The notes under the pieces were generated by a model, which was not told the origin of the DNA, searched no databases, and worked only from the letters and a program-made list of their open reading frames with translations. A DNA stretch of 64,000 nt from Helicoverpa zea (taxonomy: Eukaryota; Arthropoda; Insecta; Lepidoptera; Noctuidae): contig NC_061468.1 of assembly GCF_022581195.2 (NCBI RefSeq), positions 12,046,001 to 12,110,000 of the forward strand, read 5' to 3'. Below are positions 37,901 through 47,457 of this stretch, piece by piece; the stretch's first letter is position 1, and every line of letters starts with the position of its first letter. The translations under genes and the position numbers were made by a program.

Positions 37901-39455
37901 CTTATTACTCATATTGGGAGTGAGGATGGATTCGTCGAAGGTGGTCTAAATATGTTTGAGTCGAAGAAACAAGGCGATTATCACAAGGAGATGAATGCCG
38001 AAGAATTTGAAAATTGGTTTAGAGAAGTTTTAAATATGCTGGACGATAATTCTGTGATAGTCATGGATAACGCTTCCTATCACTCTAGGAAAATAGAGCG
38101 AATCCCAACGGCCAAATCTAAAAAACAGGATATATGTAATTGGTTACGCGAAAAAAATATTAGCTGTAACGCTGAAATGTTGAAACGTGAATTATTAAAC
38201 ATTGTTAAAAACCATAGACAGCGATACGACGCTTGTATTATAGACGAAATGGCAAAGTCACAAAACAAAACTGTACTGAGACTGCCACCGTATCATTGCG
38301 AATTAAATCCAATTGAGCTAGTGTGGGCTCAAGTTAAAGGAAATGTAGCTTCACACATGAAAACACACAAAATGGCAGAATTAAAAATTGTATTAAAGGA
38401 ATCCATTCAATATATTGACGCAGAGAAATGGAAAAAATGTATAAAGCATGTCAAAGAAATAGTTGAGCCCAAAATGGATGCCATGGACAGAAATGTGGAA
38501 GCAATGACTGAAAGATTCATAATAAATGTAGGAAACGACAGTAGCGATAGTACGGAGAGTGATGATGATGATGATATGTTATGAAAATGTATACTAGGTA
38601 GATATTATAATATAATAAAGAAAATATAATCATTAACTCTCGATTTTATTTCTTTCCTTCATATCCATCAGTTAAATAAAAAAGTAGGTAACAATAAATA
38701 AATTCTATCAAAATGTCTCTCAATTAATACGATAGACGAAGCCGCAAGAAAAAACTAAGCGTACTTTTAAGAAGCGCAGTGTGAACGCACGTTTACATTT
38801 CTAAGGTATTGTTAACGCCCACTGATCCTAAAAAAGTTTTTTTTGTCTTTGTCATTTGTATGAAAATGTGCAATAGAGAAGGCGCTATACTAACTCGTCT
38901 CCGTGAATACACTATAGTTACAAATGCGCGAGCCGGACGTAAAATGTAGCCCAAACGTACATCACTTTTTGTTTGTTGAGAAATGCAAAAACGAGGGTAT
39001 ATCGTTTCTGAATAAAGCGGGTTTTAATTATTTTTTAAGACTCAGAACCAAAATTAAGTAGTAAAATGTAGCCCAAACATACATCTTCTTCTGTTGGACA
39101 AGTAAGATGGGTAGCGTCCACTTGGAATGCCTGCAGGGACCACCAGTGGTCCACCGCTTTAGAACCACTGCTTTATATTATGAGGTGCTTGTGATGATTA
39201 TGATAGCTCAACTTTCATAAGACATGTTGTTACTGTGTACTGACTAATTCCCGATGTTGTGTACAGAAAGCATGCCCAGAGAACCCAGACTTTGCAGTGC
39301 TGCGTTTCCACGCGGGCCCTCCATACGAAGACATCGCGTTCAAGATCGTGAACCGCGAGTGGGAGTACTCGTACAAGCGCGGCTTCCGCTGCCACTTCCA
39401 CAACAACATCTTCCAGCTGTGGTTCCACTTCAAGCGCTACCGGTACCGCCGCTAG
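25935..39455 (+). CDS. cactin: Cactin homologue (10 exons)
   Basis: Cactin is a nuclear spliceosome-associated protein, first found as a Cactus (IkB) interactor in Drosophila. Exons: 25935-25936, 26026-26355, 26542-26779, 29583-29757, 30064-30197, 30708-30984, 31061-31214, 31422-31886, 32848-32992, 39267-39455 (TAG). The product is about 702 residues (human 758). Layout: N-terminal Arg/Ser-rich and Lys-rich region; RERMGWDNEY...NPFGD; helical mid domain (IRIRDGRAKPIDLLAWYV, MHEPYTYLNGL, YWESLLSQL); acidic/Ala-rich linker; and the highly conserved C-terminal domain (WADKYRPRKPRYFNR, HYDMDNPPPKIVQGYKFNIF, FQLWFHFKRYRYRR). The first exon is an inference: an AT|GTGAGT donor joined to an acceptor before GTCATCG makes a split ATG. 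The alternative start is ATG 26009 with seven extra residues. The last intron is 6.3 kb and full of transposons. A poly(A) signal is at 39538-39543. Confidence 0.93.
27097..27365 (+). mobile_element. SINE, family A, decayed
   Basis: Diverged copy with core pieces (GGTCAGGCAATTACCAATGCA, TAGACTGGAAGGCGACC) and an internal deletion. Lies in cactin intron 3. Confidence 0.65.
27366..29294. other. Cactin intron 3, AT-rich, nothing recognised
   Basis: Nearly 2 kb of AT-rich DNA with no domain-bearing frame. A small hairpin (TTACATAAATG...) lies near 29193-29225. Confidence 0.45.
29295..29348 (+). mobile_element. Helitron remnant, internally deleted
   Basis: Start (ACTAATATTATAAAGC) and end (GCCGCTGGCACAAGCTAG before T) of a short lepidopteran Helitron, joined with the middle missing. 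Tail-to-tail with the next copy. Confidence 0.65.
29363..29545 (-). mobile_element. Short non-autonomous Helitron (Lep1-like)
   Basis: Read on the minus strand it starts TCTATACTAATATA and ends CAGAAGCTAG before T. It contains GAACGCGCTAATCTCAGGAA. Ends about 37 bp before cactin exon 4. Confidence 0.85.
29847..29945 (+). mobile_element. SINE fragment, family A
   Basis: Core portion only (GTAACTGGGTTGAGGAGGTC ... GGTACTCAGCTGAATCC). Confidence 0.7.
30294..30616 (-). mobile_element. MITE family G, diverged copy
   Basis: Reverse copy of the 13040-13436 element, with clear matches at both ends and in the middle but an internal deletion. Lies in cactin intron 5. Confidence 0.75.
32094..32796. 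repeat. Pair of direct repeats in cactin intron 8
   Basis: A stretch of about 140 bp beginning TCATCCCACCATCTCGGAAA occurs at about 32094-32236 and again at about 32660-32796. Both copies share the section ending CTCCATTTGTGACAATCTT. The 420 bp between hold the motif CTCGCTGCGCTCG. Confidence 0.7.
33323..35094. mobile_element. Second foldback-type element, in cactin intron 9
   Basis: Inverted ends read AAAGGAGATGGCCA and continue inward, imperfectly paired, for several hundred bases (for example AACCCAGAATCGACAGCAACG and GGGTACCAATGGGTTCATTA on both sides). The centre (about 34285-34345) repeats the terminal motif. Arms differ in length because of insertions or deletions. No reliable ORF. 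Confidence 0.75.
35318..35714. mobile_element. MITE family G, complete copy
   Basis: Full-length relative of 13040-13436 with ends GGGGCCCGATTCTCC and its complement (one or two changes). Confidence 0.85.
35966..36079. repeat. Dispersed repeat with empty Helitron site
   Basis: Begins AGGGTGCTTACATAAAGAAACA and contains GTACGGGTAGGTACCGATCAG. A second copy at about 51625-51910 carries a Helitron insertion at the point where this one reads GGTATAATATTTC. Confidence 0.75.
36080..36304 (+). mobile_element. MITE family G, right-truncated
   Basis: Left 225 bp of the family, broken at AATCATTTGCAGAC, where unrelated DNA begins. Confidence 0.8.
36509..36660 (-). pseudogene. C-terminal fragment of a hAT-type transposase
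   Basis: The minus strand reads SVFSTLLIVKNKHRNLLDAT, then DMRLALSSTEPRI and a stop. This resembles the C-terminal dimerisation region of hAT/ZBED-like transposases. No catalytic part remains nearby. The Sailor-like element lies just beside it, and a hAT-like terminus (TTTAGAACCACTG) ends at about 39173. Confidence 0.55.
36751..38914 (+). mobile_element. Complete DD82E Tc1/mariner (Sailor-like) transposon
   Basis: Inverted ends of about 37 bp (AGTGTATTCACGGAGACGAG and complement), with TATA on both sides, consistent with TA duplication. About 2.16 kb with one spliced, open transposase gene. Inserted in the last cactin intron. Confidence 0.9.
36976..38584 (+). CDS. DD82E transposase, open, one intron
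   Basis: Two exons, 36976-37639 and 37884-38584, join in phase (Ser-Gly-Lys across the junction; GT at 37640, CAG before 37884) and give 454 codons without a stop. N-terminal helix-turn-helix region (about 25-115), then the DDE core: YYLDETWVNEG (first Asp), VIVMDNASYH (second Asp) and LPPYHCELNPIELVW (Glu). I count 82 residues between the second Asp and Glu, matching the IS630-Tc1-mariner family that I recall as DD82E/Sailor. Acidic C-terminal tail. The ATG at 36976 (MADIEQS) is preferred; an in-frame ATG at 36955 would add seven residues. With intact ends and frame, it could be active. Confidence 0.85.
38920..39266. other. End of cactin intron 9
   Basis: Carries two near-repeats (GTAGCCCAAACGTACATC and GTAGCCCAAACATACATC) and the hAT-like terminus CCACCGCTTTAGAACCACTG ending at about 39173. 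Nothing else seen. Confidence 0.4.
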
Positions 39456-39764
39456 ACCTGCACCGTGTCACGGCCTCGCCCATCTATTTCTCATGTAAAT
39501 GTCGATTACTTCTACTAACTAGCCAATGAGTAAGCGGAATAAACAACCATGCTCCCGCAATTTTGTATATTTTATGGACTCCTTACTGATCATAAATACC
39601 CATGCTAACTACATACCCTATAAATCACAAAAGATCCCAAAATTGGTATTCATTGTATTATCAATGCAATATTACGCTAACCATATTATAAAAGAAAAAT
39701 ATTTGATTTTAATTGCCCTTGCTCAGTAAAATTATACTCACCACCAAAAACATATGCCTACAGC

Positions 39765-40312
39765 TGTCTTTCCCAAAGTGGGCGATAACGCCTCCTTGCG
39801 GGCGCTGCAGGCCCACAGAGGGGTGGTGAGACACCCAGAAACAATGGGGGCATTGTGTGTTGAGGCTTTGGGGGCAATTTGTAATTTTATGTAGCTGGGA
39901 GGACTCTTAGAGAATGACTCTCGACTCTAATAAATGAATAAAATAAAGTTGGGATTCAATAATCATTCTCATTGGCAAGTGTAAGAGTTAACTTGAGAGA
40001 CGTGAGCGCCGCTGTGTACCACCTGCTGTGCTCAGGTCTCAAGTTAACTCTTGCAGATTATAGTAAGTCTCTTTTAGAATGAATGTTTAATCTCCGCCAG
40101 TAAAGCTCACAACAAATTGGAAATCCAAATAAATAAACAATTAATTAATTTAATGCTTTTTAAGTAGGTGAAAAAATGGGGGTGCTAAAAATAAATTTAT
40201 TCTTAAAGTGAGTCTCCCTGACCTCCAGTTTATCGTGCCCTCCGAAACACGGTCATTGGTTTCCAAGATATACTTACAAATTAGCACGCTTAGAAAAGTT
40301 GTATTGGTACGT
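39765..40312. other. Repeat-rich 3' flank of cactin
   Basis: A hAT-like left end may begin near 39770 (AGCTGTCTTTCCCAAAGTGG). A small inverted repeat lies at 39979-40057 (AGAGTTAACTTGAG and complement). A reverse fragment of SINE family A spans about 40215-40312. Confidence 0.5.
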
Positions 40313-40369
40313 ACACTATAAAACAGTTCCTAAACATAATACAACAATAAACAGTTACATGCATAGAGT

Positions 40370-42128
40370 CTGGAAGTCGGTGGCGAAATAAACATAGCTG
40401 CATCCTCTAAGCAGACTTGCTGACGCACCTTACAGTTTTTTTTTGATTTTAGAAATCGTTTTTTTTTTGTAGGGTAGGATCTCTCTAGGTAGGATTTACT
40501 GACCGACTTTTTGTAGGACGTGGGCGTTGCACCATTGCTCTCGGACATGGGCGGGCAGCCTTAGGTTGCCATTCGATGAACTTCAATCAAATAGCAAAAT
40601 CATTCAGATGGCTGCAACCATACTTATACAATATTTGACAGATCAGCAATCGAATAACTCTTAGGGTCGATTTATACTAGCGCAGAGTCGAAGCGCATCG
40701 AAGCGTCTATCCAAAAACTGGACATAACAAATTCAACCTTAACTCCACGGCGTAACGCACACATTCGAAGATTTAAAAAAGACGCATTCGTCGGATTTCG
40801 CGCGTCTGCGTGCGAACAAGACAAATTGGTGCGCGCGCATTCTCGCGCCCACTAGCGAACCAGGCGCAGCGCGTCAACTGGCAAGTGATTTGTATTCTTA
40901 ATTTTCGGTAGTTTTTGTATGTTATCATTATATTTTTTTATTTTATTCCACTTCCATTTCCGCACTTTATCTAAAACTAAGATGAGTAAGACACTTTTGC
41001 ATATAAACAGCCCATATTTTTGCCCGATGGATGTACGAATCACTAACCAATTGAGGCGCCAGAAGTGCTTGAATATACTCAGCGGTTCCTGGTTCCAGCG
41101 GTAATTGGTGGTGTCTTCTCTCTAATAATGAACAATTCTATTTTGTCAGAAGTTACAGAAAGTACGAAAATCGAACATCACGAAAAGTAATTGAAAAAAT
41201 GAAATTGAAAAAATCTGTAAAATGTTGTATTTGATTTTGCTATAACTTTTTTCTGGCATTATATTTTTTTTTACTTTCATAACAAAAAATGTTCTACATT
41301 TAACGGGCTATCTAGCCATATAGGTCTCGTTCGTGGTGGACATTTGGACCGGAATCGCCCATTGTCCTTTATACGTGTACCTAGACAACTGATTTTGAAA
41401 TTCGATTATCTTGAAACGGGTTAACTTTTGCCCAGTGTATCCCATGGTCTTTGTCCGTATTGACCTATACTATCACCTCATGAAAGGATGCGGTCTACTT
41501 ACCAGTAACCCTGTATATTGGATGCAGTGGTCACTACATACAAGGGTAATGTATCAATAACAACCTCAAATTACTTGAAAATCACTGCAATTGTTCTCTT
41601 CTGTACTTTACAGAAGTTTTACAGTATCCTGATGATATCAGCCTTATTCTTGGTTATTCTATGTAATAGAACTCAAAAATTACCTTTTCTTTTGCTAGAC
41701 TATTTTATGAAAAAATTAATTAAATACTGAATCCTTTGCAAACCCTTTCCTTTACTTTGACCATAAAATATCAGAAAAGAAACACCAAGTCTAAGAGGAA
41801 GGTATACTATGCATCAATACAGAAACACAAAGTCATGAAATACAAGTAGGTATGACAGACACAAAATAAAAGAATGCAGCAGTAGATATACATTAGTAAC
41901 AAATGTTTTACATGGTCATTGCTATGAATCCTAACCAATTTAAATCAACAAAATGCCAAAAATCTTTACGATAGTCCAATATGAATATTGTATACATGGG
42001 GTTCCTGTTACAATTATATTCTACGGTTCTGTTTTATTAAAAGAACACGGAAGCTTAAAAAGTAAGAGAATCATAACTTTTGTACACTTTATGGGCATGA
42101 ATAAGTGAACTATCTAATAATAAACACA
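40370..42128. other. Spacer between cactin and NDUFS3
   Basis: 40375-40430 resembles the MITE at 52144-52450 (GTCGGTGGCGAAATAAACATA). From 40665 a possible MITE end begins (AGGGTCGATTTATACTAGCG), with no partner end found. The rest is AT-rich. AATAAA on the minus strand near 42031-42037 is a likely NDUFS3 poly(A) signal. Confidence 0.45.
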
Positions 42129-42926
42129 TTATTGTTTTGGTGTTTCTTCTGCTGGATTGACAACTTCTTCTGAAGCGGGGTTGCTGCGGAAGTTTGGGAA
42201 CTGTTCCCATGGAGCACTCAACTCAAAGCGGCGGAACTCTTGTGCCAGCTCTAGTGGCTCCACAACCACACGCTTCTGTTCATCATCATAGCGCACCTCC
42301 ACATAGCCGCTGAGTGGAAAATCTTTCCTGAAGGGATGTCCTTCAAAACCATAATCAGTTAAAATTCTTCGCAAATCAGGATGGTTCGCAAAGAATACGC
42401 CGTACATATCCCAGATTTCTCTCTCGTACCAATTAGCAGCTTTAAATACATCATTGGCGGAGTCAACAGGGGTTAATTCGTCAGTGTATGTCTTGACCCT
42501 GATCCTGGCGTTATAGCGCAGCGAGAGCAAGTTGTATATAATCTCGAACCTGTGGGGTCTATTAGGTACGTCCATGCCGGCTATATCCACGAGGTTTGTG
42601 AATTGGGCGCTGTGATTGTCTTTTAGGAATTGCAACACTGGAATGACACCTTCTGGAGGAATAAGAACTTCCAATTCATTGCCTGCCGTTAGTTGCACTT
42701 TCTGTACGTATTTTGGCAAACATTCAGCAACATATTTTCCAAAATCTACTAAATGACTTTTCTGAAGAGGGTTTACTTTGGCTACAGTCGGTCTTGTCTC
42801 TGCTGGAGGAGCAGCTTGATCAGCTTTTGTAGCGATGCGTACGACAACTGGGCTTCTTAAATTCTTCAGAATATTTCGTCCTATACTACTGCTAGCCCCA
42901 ACGGTGCGTTTCAGTAGAAACGACAT
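42129..42926 (-). CDS. NDUFS3: NADH dehydrogenase iron-sulfur protein 3, mitochondrial
   Basis: A core subunit of the matrix arm of respiratory complex I (30-kDa subunit; bacterial NuoC), needed for the electron path to ubiquinone. One uninterrupted exon of 265 codons plus stop, the family's usual length. The first 35 residues or so (MSFLLKRTVGASSSIGRN and on) are basic and Ser-rich, a mitochondrial presequence. The complex1_30kDa domain covers about 80-225, with the signature WYEREIWDMYGVFFANHP followed by LRRILTDYGFEGHPFRKDFP. The C-terminus is the expected tail after WEQFPNF. No frame damage, so a working gene. A transposon lies about 135 bp upstream of the ATG, so the promoter is very short or partly overlaps it. 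Confidence 0.97.
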   Translation of the reverse strand: MSFLLKRTVGASSSIGRNILKNLRSPVVVRIATKADQAAPPAETRPTVAKVNPLQKSHLVDFGKYVAECLPKYVQKVQLTAGNELEVLIPPEGVIPVLQFLKDNHSAQFTNLVDIAGMDVPNRPHRFEIIYNLLSLRYNARIRVKTYTDELTPVDSANDVFKAANWYEREIWDMYGVFFANHPDLRRILTDYGFEGHPFRKDFPLSGYVEVRYDDEQKRVVVEPLELAQEFRRFELSAPWEQFPNFRSNPASEEVVNPAEETPKQ

Positions 42927-43061
42927 GTTATTTCTTTTAAATCAAAATATTACTTACGTAATACGATTTGACTGAATAGCTCCACACCAAAAAACAAGCT
43001 GTTATTGAATGAAAACAGTTCAAATGTCAAAAATGTCAATGTCAGTCCACCATGTAGTATC

Positions 43062-44033
43062 CATAGACATAATATTAGTAAACAGGACTGCGCATATAAA
43101 CCCAAAAAACGAGCCGAGTGAAACAGTTAGTACAGAGGCTGTCTGTCCCTTTCTAATAGGGTGACTATGAGATTAAGCTATGTGAGACAAATCCGAATTT
43201 GCTAAGATTATTAAACGCAGATTGGTATTGAAATTTTAACTTACGCAGTTTGTGACCTTAAGATACTTATAAAGGCTTTTAATAATTAGCGGGAATTAGC
43301 AGTATAAAAGCAGGAAGATTCGAAGTGAAGACTGTTTTTTTTTTGTATTTCTACTTCATATATAGACTGCTGAGCCATTTATGTCGCCTTTCTTCATTTT
43401 TTGGGAAGCTATAACAATAGTACAACAGTTTTAAAATCCATCACCCATATTTTCACTCATTACAAGAATTCATGGGCACCCTAGTTGTTTGGTTTACGAA
43501 AATGTTATTATTAGCTAACCTGTGGAACGATATATTGCAACCACCATAAGATTCACTTTTACAAGTATAAACGCAACACTTTTTCACCATTTAAGTAGTT
43601 TAAATTGATTGAATACAAAAAATATTAACAAAATTTTAAATGCTGATTACGCGCCAAGAATGTTCAGGGTTACCGCTAGAAAATAAAAAAAAGCAAAATA
43701 AAAATTTATGTTGTTTATGTTTTAATAATAAATACGAATAAATTAATGCGATTGTTATTAATTTGTTGACTTACAATTGTTAAAATAAGATACAAATTTT
43801 ATGTGATTCAATTGTTTTTTGGGAAGACAAAACTTTTGATCACAACATTTTTTTATGCTGGCAAGGTGTTAGAAAGAGACAAACAGCCTCCGTTCGAACT
43901 ATCCCTCTCGGCTCGGATTTGCCTCTGTGTATTATGCAACCAATTTAGTACCTTATTGCGTTAGAATAGAGTTCGTTTTCGTAAATATATATTTTGAGCG
44001 TGCGCAATCTTGTTTAGTAATATTATATCTATG
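43062..44033 (-). mobile_element. P-superfamily-like element, second copy
   Basis: 972 bp with ends CATAGACATAATATTA and CATAGATATAATATTA (complement) and a perfect 8-bp duplication GTAGTATC (43054-43061, 44034-44041). Same family as 24828-25697, in the opposite orientation. Confidence 0.85.
43351..43590 (-). pseudogene. Partial THAP ORF, second copy
   Basis: Exons 43590-43520 and 43408-43351 match the two-exon THAP frame at 25230-25560 (MVKKCC..., then FPKNEERRHKWL). A TAG stop comes after only 19 codons of the second exon. It confirms that the THAP exons belong to the element family. Confidence 0.6.
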
Positions 44034-44046
44034 GTAGTATCCAAAC

Positions 44047-45847
44047 CATAGACATAATATTGTAAACAGGACTGCGCACGTAAATCCATAAAACGAGCCG
44101 ACTGAAACAGTTATGGCCTTACTACAAAAACTTTAACCCCTGTTTTACACTTGTCTAATAAAATTTTGGCTGCAAAATGAACCGTATGTCAACGTCATAA
44201 TTTGACATTTTTTTAGACAAGGCATAAACTGACGTTTAAAAGTTTTTGTGGTAAGACGGTTAGTATATAGCTTCTCAAAAACTGAAGAAAGGTGACATAA
44301 ATGGCTCAGCAGTCTATACATATGTAAAGCAAAAAAAAAAATAGCAGTCTTCACTTCGAATCTTCTTGCTTTTATACTGCTAATTCCCCCTTATCATTAA
44401 AAGCCTATATTATTATCTTAAGGTATCACTGCGTAAGTTAAAACTTCAAATACCAATCTGTGTTTAATAATCTTAGCAAAGGATGATGGGTAAAATTGGC
44501 CGGTATATCCAATGAAAACCATTTGCATATCAAATGATAGCTTATACCCTAAGCTTCATTTTTTGTTATGGGCACAACCTTGTAAACCACCGGAGAACGA
44601 AGATATAACACCTAATAGCATAGGACAGCCCATGGACTTGAACCACCTCAGTGCGTATGGGAGGGATGTTTAAGTGCATTATTATTGTCAATAATTGTCA
44701 GAACGAGTCACAGAAGGTATCTGTGCTCATATTTTCCAAGTTTATTGAAAAAAAAAGATTATTTAGCAGGTAGTATTTACAACGTATGGTGTACGTATTC
44801 CGCCGTTCTGGTGAGTCTAACCGGTAAATCCAATAAAAACCATTCGCATATCAAATGATAGCTTATACCCTAAGCTCCATTTTTTGTTATGGGCACAACC
44901 TTGTAAACCACCGGAGAACGAAGATATAACACCTGATAGCATAGGACAGCCCATGGTCTTGAACCACCTCAGTGCGTATGGGAGGGATGTTTAAGTGCAT
45001 TATTATTATCAATAATTGTCAGAACGAGTCACAGAAGGTATCTGTGCTCATATTTTCCAAGTTTATTGAAAAAAAAAAAGATTATTTAGCAGGTAGTATT
45101 TACAACGTATGGTGTACGTATTCCGCCGTTCTGGTGAGTCTAACCGGTAAATCCAATAAAAACCATTCGCATATCAAATGATAGCTTATACCCTAAGCTC
45201 CTTTTTTTGTTATGGCTAAAACCTTGTAAACCACCGGAGAACGAAGATATGACACTTGATAGCATAGGACAGCCTATGGACTTGAACCACTTCATTTTGT
45301 ATGGGAGCGATGTTTAAGTGCATTTTATATTATTGTCCATATTAGTCAGGACATATCACACGAGGAAATGCTATCTCCAATAATGGAAATAATATACGGT
45401 GGTAGAAGTAAAAGTTTTTATGTTTTGTTTTGCTATCAAAACAATTATGCCTAGTTAAGACCGATTTTAATTGATAATCTACCCTAGGCTTATTTGAATA
45501 AGTGATAAGTTGACGAAAATACATCATGCAATGAATTTTTCTACTATGGATATTATGTTAACAAAAAAAAAATGGTGCAAAAAGTATAACTCTTTTGTGC
45601 CCGACTGTACTTATTTCCGGTCGATTCTTGACATGAACTGTTTTATTTCAGTAACTGTAGGGTATAAGCAATAATCTAATTCACATTAGAACTTTATTGG
45701 TTATCAGGCCAGGGTTCATACAAAATTGCCCATCATCCTTTGGATTTGTCTTACACTGCTTAATCTCATAGTCATAATCTCATATTAGAAAGGGACAGAC
45801 GGCCTCCGTGCTATCTGCATCACTCAGCTCGTTTTTTGGCTGTGATT
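44047..45847. mobile_element. P-like element, third copy, interrupted
   Basis: Begins CATAGACATAATATTG and shows family pieces at 44047-44110, 44266-44484 and 45737-45841. A small palindromic insert (about 44111-44265, ends CTTACTACAAAAACTTT) and a larger element (44481-45736) break it. Its right end is missing where the fourth copy begins. Confidence 0.65.
44481..45736. mobile_element. TIR element with tandem 0.32-kb units
   Basis: Ends read GGATGATGGG and CCCATCATCC. Inside, a unit of about 321-323 bp (starting near CCGGTAAATCCAATAAAAACC) occurs at about 44500, 44821 and 45144. The first two copies are nearly identical, and the third diverges after about 45320. No coding sequence. Confidence 0.8.
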
Positions 45848-45848
45848 G

Positions 45849-46446
45849 CCATAGATGTAGTATACTAAACAAGATTGCGCACTCTCAAAATATATATTTA
45901 CGGAAATGAACTCTAGTCCAAACCCTAAGTTACTAAATTGGTTGCATATTGCACAGAGGCAAATCTGAGCCGAGAGGGATAGTCAAAACGGAGTCCGTGT
46001 GTCTCGTTCTAACACCTTGCCAGCATAAAAAAATGTTATGATCAACAGTTTTATCTTCCCAAAAAACAATTGAATCACTTCTATTTAAAGAACCAGAGTT
46101 TTCAGTCGACTAGCTTTATTTAGACCAGTGCCCTATTTATATCCGCACGCCTGTGGCAGCGAAAATCTGCTTTTGAAATTTTGAATTGGAAGTTCTTCAT
46201 GAGTGTTGAAGGTTGCAAGTCAAAGAAGGTTGTATGCTTTTCATGTCGCTACATAACAAACTGCGTAAGTTAAAACTTCAATACCAATCTGTGTTTAATA
46301 ATCTTAGCAAATGCGGATTTGTCTTATATAGCTTAATCTCATAGTCACCCTATTAGAAAGGGACAGACGGCCTCCGTGCTAACTGTTTCACTCGGCTCGT
46401 TTTTTGGGTATATGTGCGCAGTCCTGTTTACTATATTATGTCTATG
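45849..46446. mobile_element. P-like element, fourth copy, internally deleted
   Basis: Ends CATAGATGTAGTATAC and TTATGTCTATG. Flanks GTGATTGC and GTGAGTGC give an 8-bp duplication with one mismatch. The THAP exons are lost. Confidence 0.7.
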
Positions 46447-46752
46447 GTGAGTGCTCAATCAAGTTTGTTATAAAAATATAATAATATTAATCTGTGGCAA
46501 AGACTACAATATACACATAGAGAATCTGTGGTTTGTAATATTTATAGATATTATAATGTTATTAGATTACTTTACCTTCTCACTCTGTACTCTAAACTCC
46601 AAAGAGTAAAGTAATATATAGGGAAAAGAGAGCCCACTCACGTGTTATTCTTGCAACCCAATTTGACAATGCGCCATCTTTCTCTAAATTGGCCCCGAAC
46701 TACCTACATAGCTATAGCTATAAAAATATTATAATTATGCATCATATTCATA

Positions 46753-46842
46753 ACATTTTCTATTAGGGTAAGTAGCACCATATAACTATAACATTGGTTA
46801 TCGTTATAGTTACATGGTGCTACTTACCCTAATAGAAAATGT
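46753..46842. repeat. Near-perfect 40-bp hairpin
   Basis: Arms beginning ACATTTTCTATTAGGGTAAG pair over 40 bases with one mismatch around a 10-base loop (ATTGGTTATC). It could be a tiny MITE or a transcribed hairpin. Confidence 0.85.
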
Positions 46843-47457
46843 CATCGTTAATATAGTAAAAGGTCGAAGGAAAACAAATAATTATTATATATTACTTTTT
46901 ATTTACGCGTGTATGCGGAATGCAAAAAACCGCCATATTGATATTATTATGATCGGTTTTGTTAAGTTACTTGGAATACTGACACCAGGTCTTTTTAGAT
47001 GAAATTTGATATTTGTGCTTTTTTAAACCGTTTTTAATTTATTCGCCTATTATATCTTTTTTTAAAGTGTCTAATATTTTCCTCATACTTTTCTCTAATT
47101 AATATTGCATAAATAATTTTATATTAACAAACAAAATCGATTATAGTGTAGTGCCATCTGTTGGTAATTTAAGGTATCTTTTAGATAGTAAATAGTTTCC
47201 GGGCCAAATAAAAGGTGGCGACTCTTCGTTTACTTAGCTGTCAAAATGTACGGAGTGTCCTCCCCCTGCTAAACTCTATGCACAGAGACTCTATGTTTTG
47301 TTTGTACCAGTATAACCGGCAAGGTATCCTTTTCTGAAAAAATAGCTTTAGAAACCTCAGCTTTGATTTAGATGAGTGAATCGACAATCGTAGATTAATT
47401 TTAGTACATTAACAGCGAGACATAAACTGTTGACTGTAATTCTTAAGTCTGAATACG
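46843..47457. promoter_or_regulatory. Upstream region of the LOTUS-Tudor gene
   Basis: AT-rich DNA without coding signs. The promoter and 5' UTR of the next gene should be here. Confidence 0.4.
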
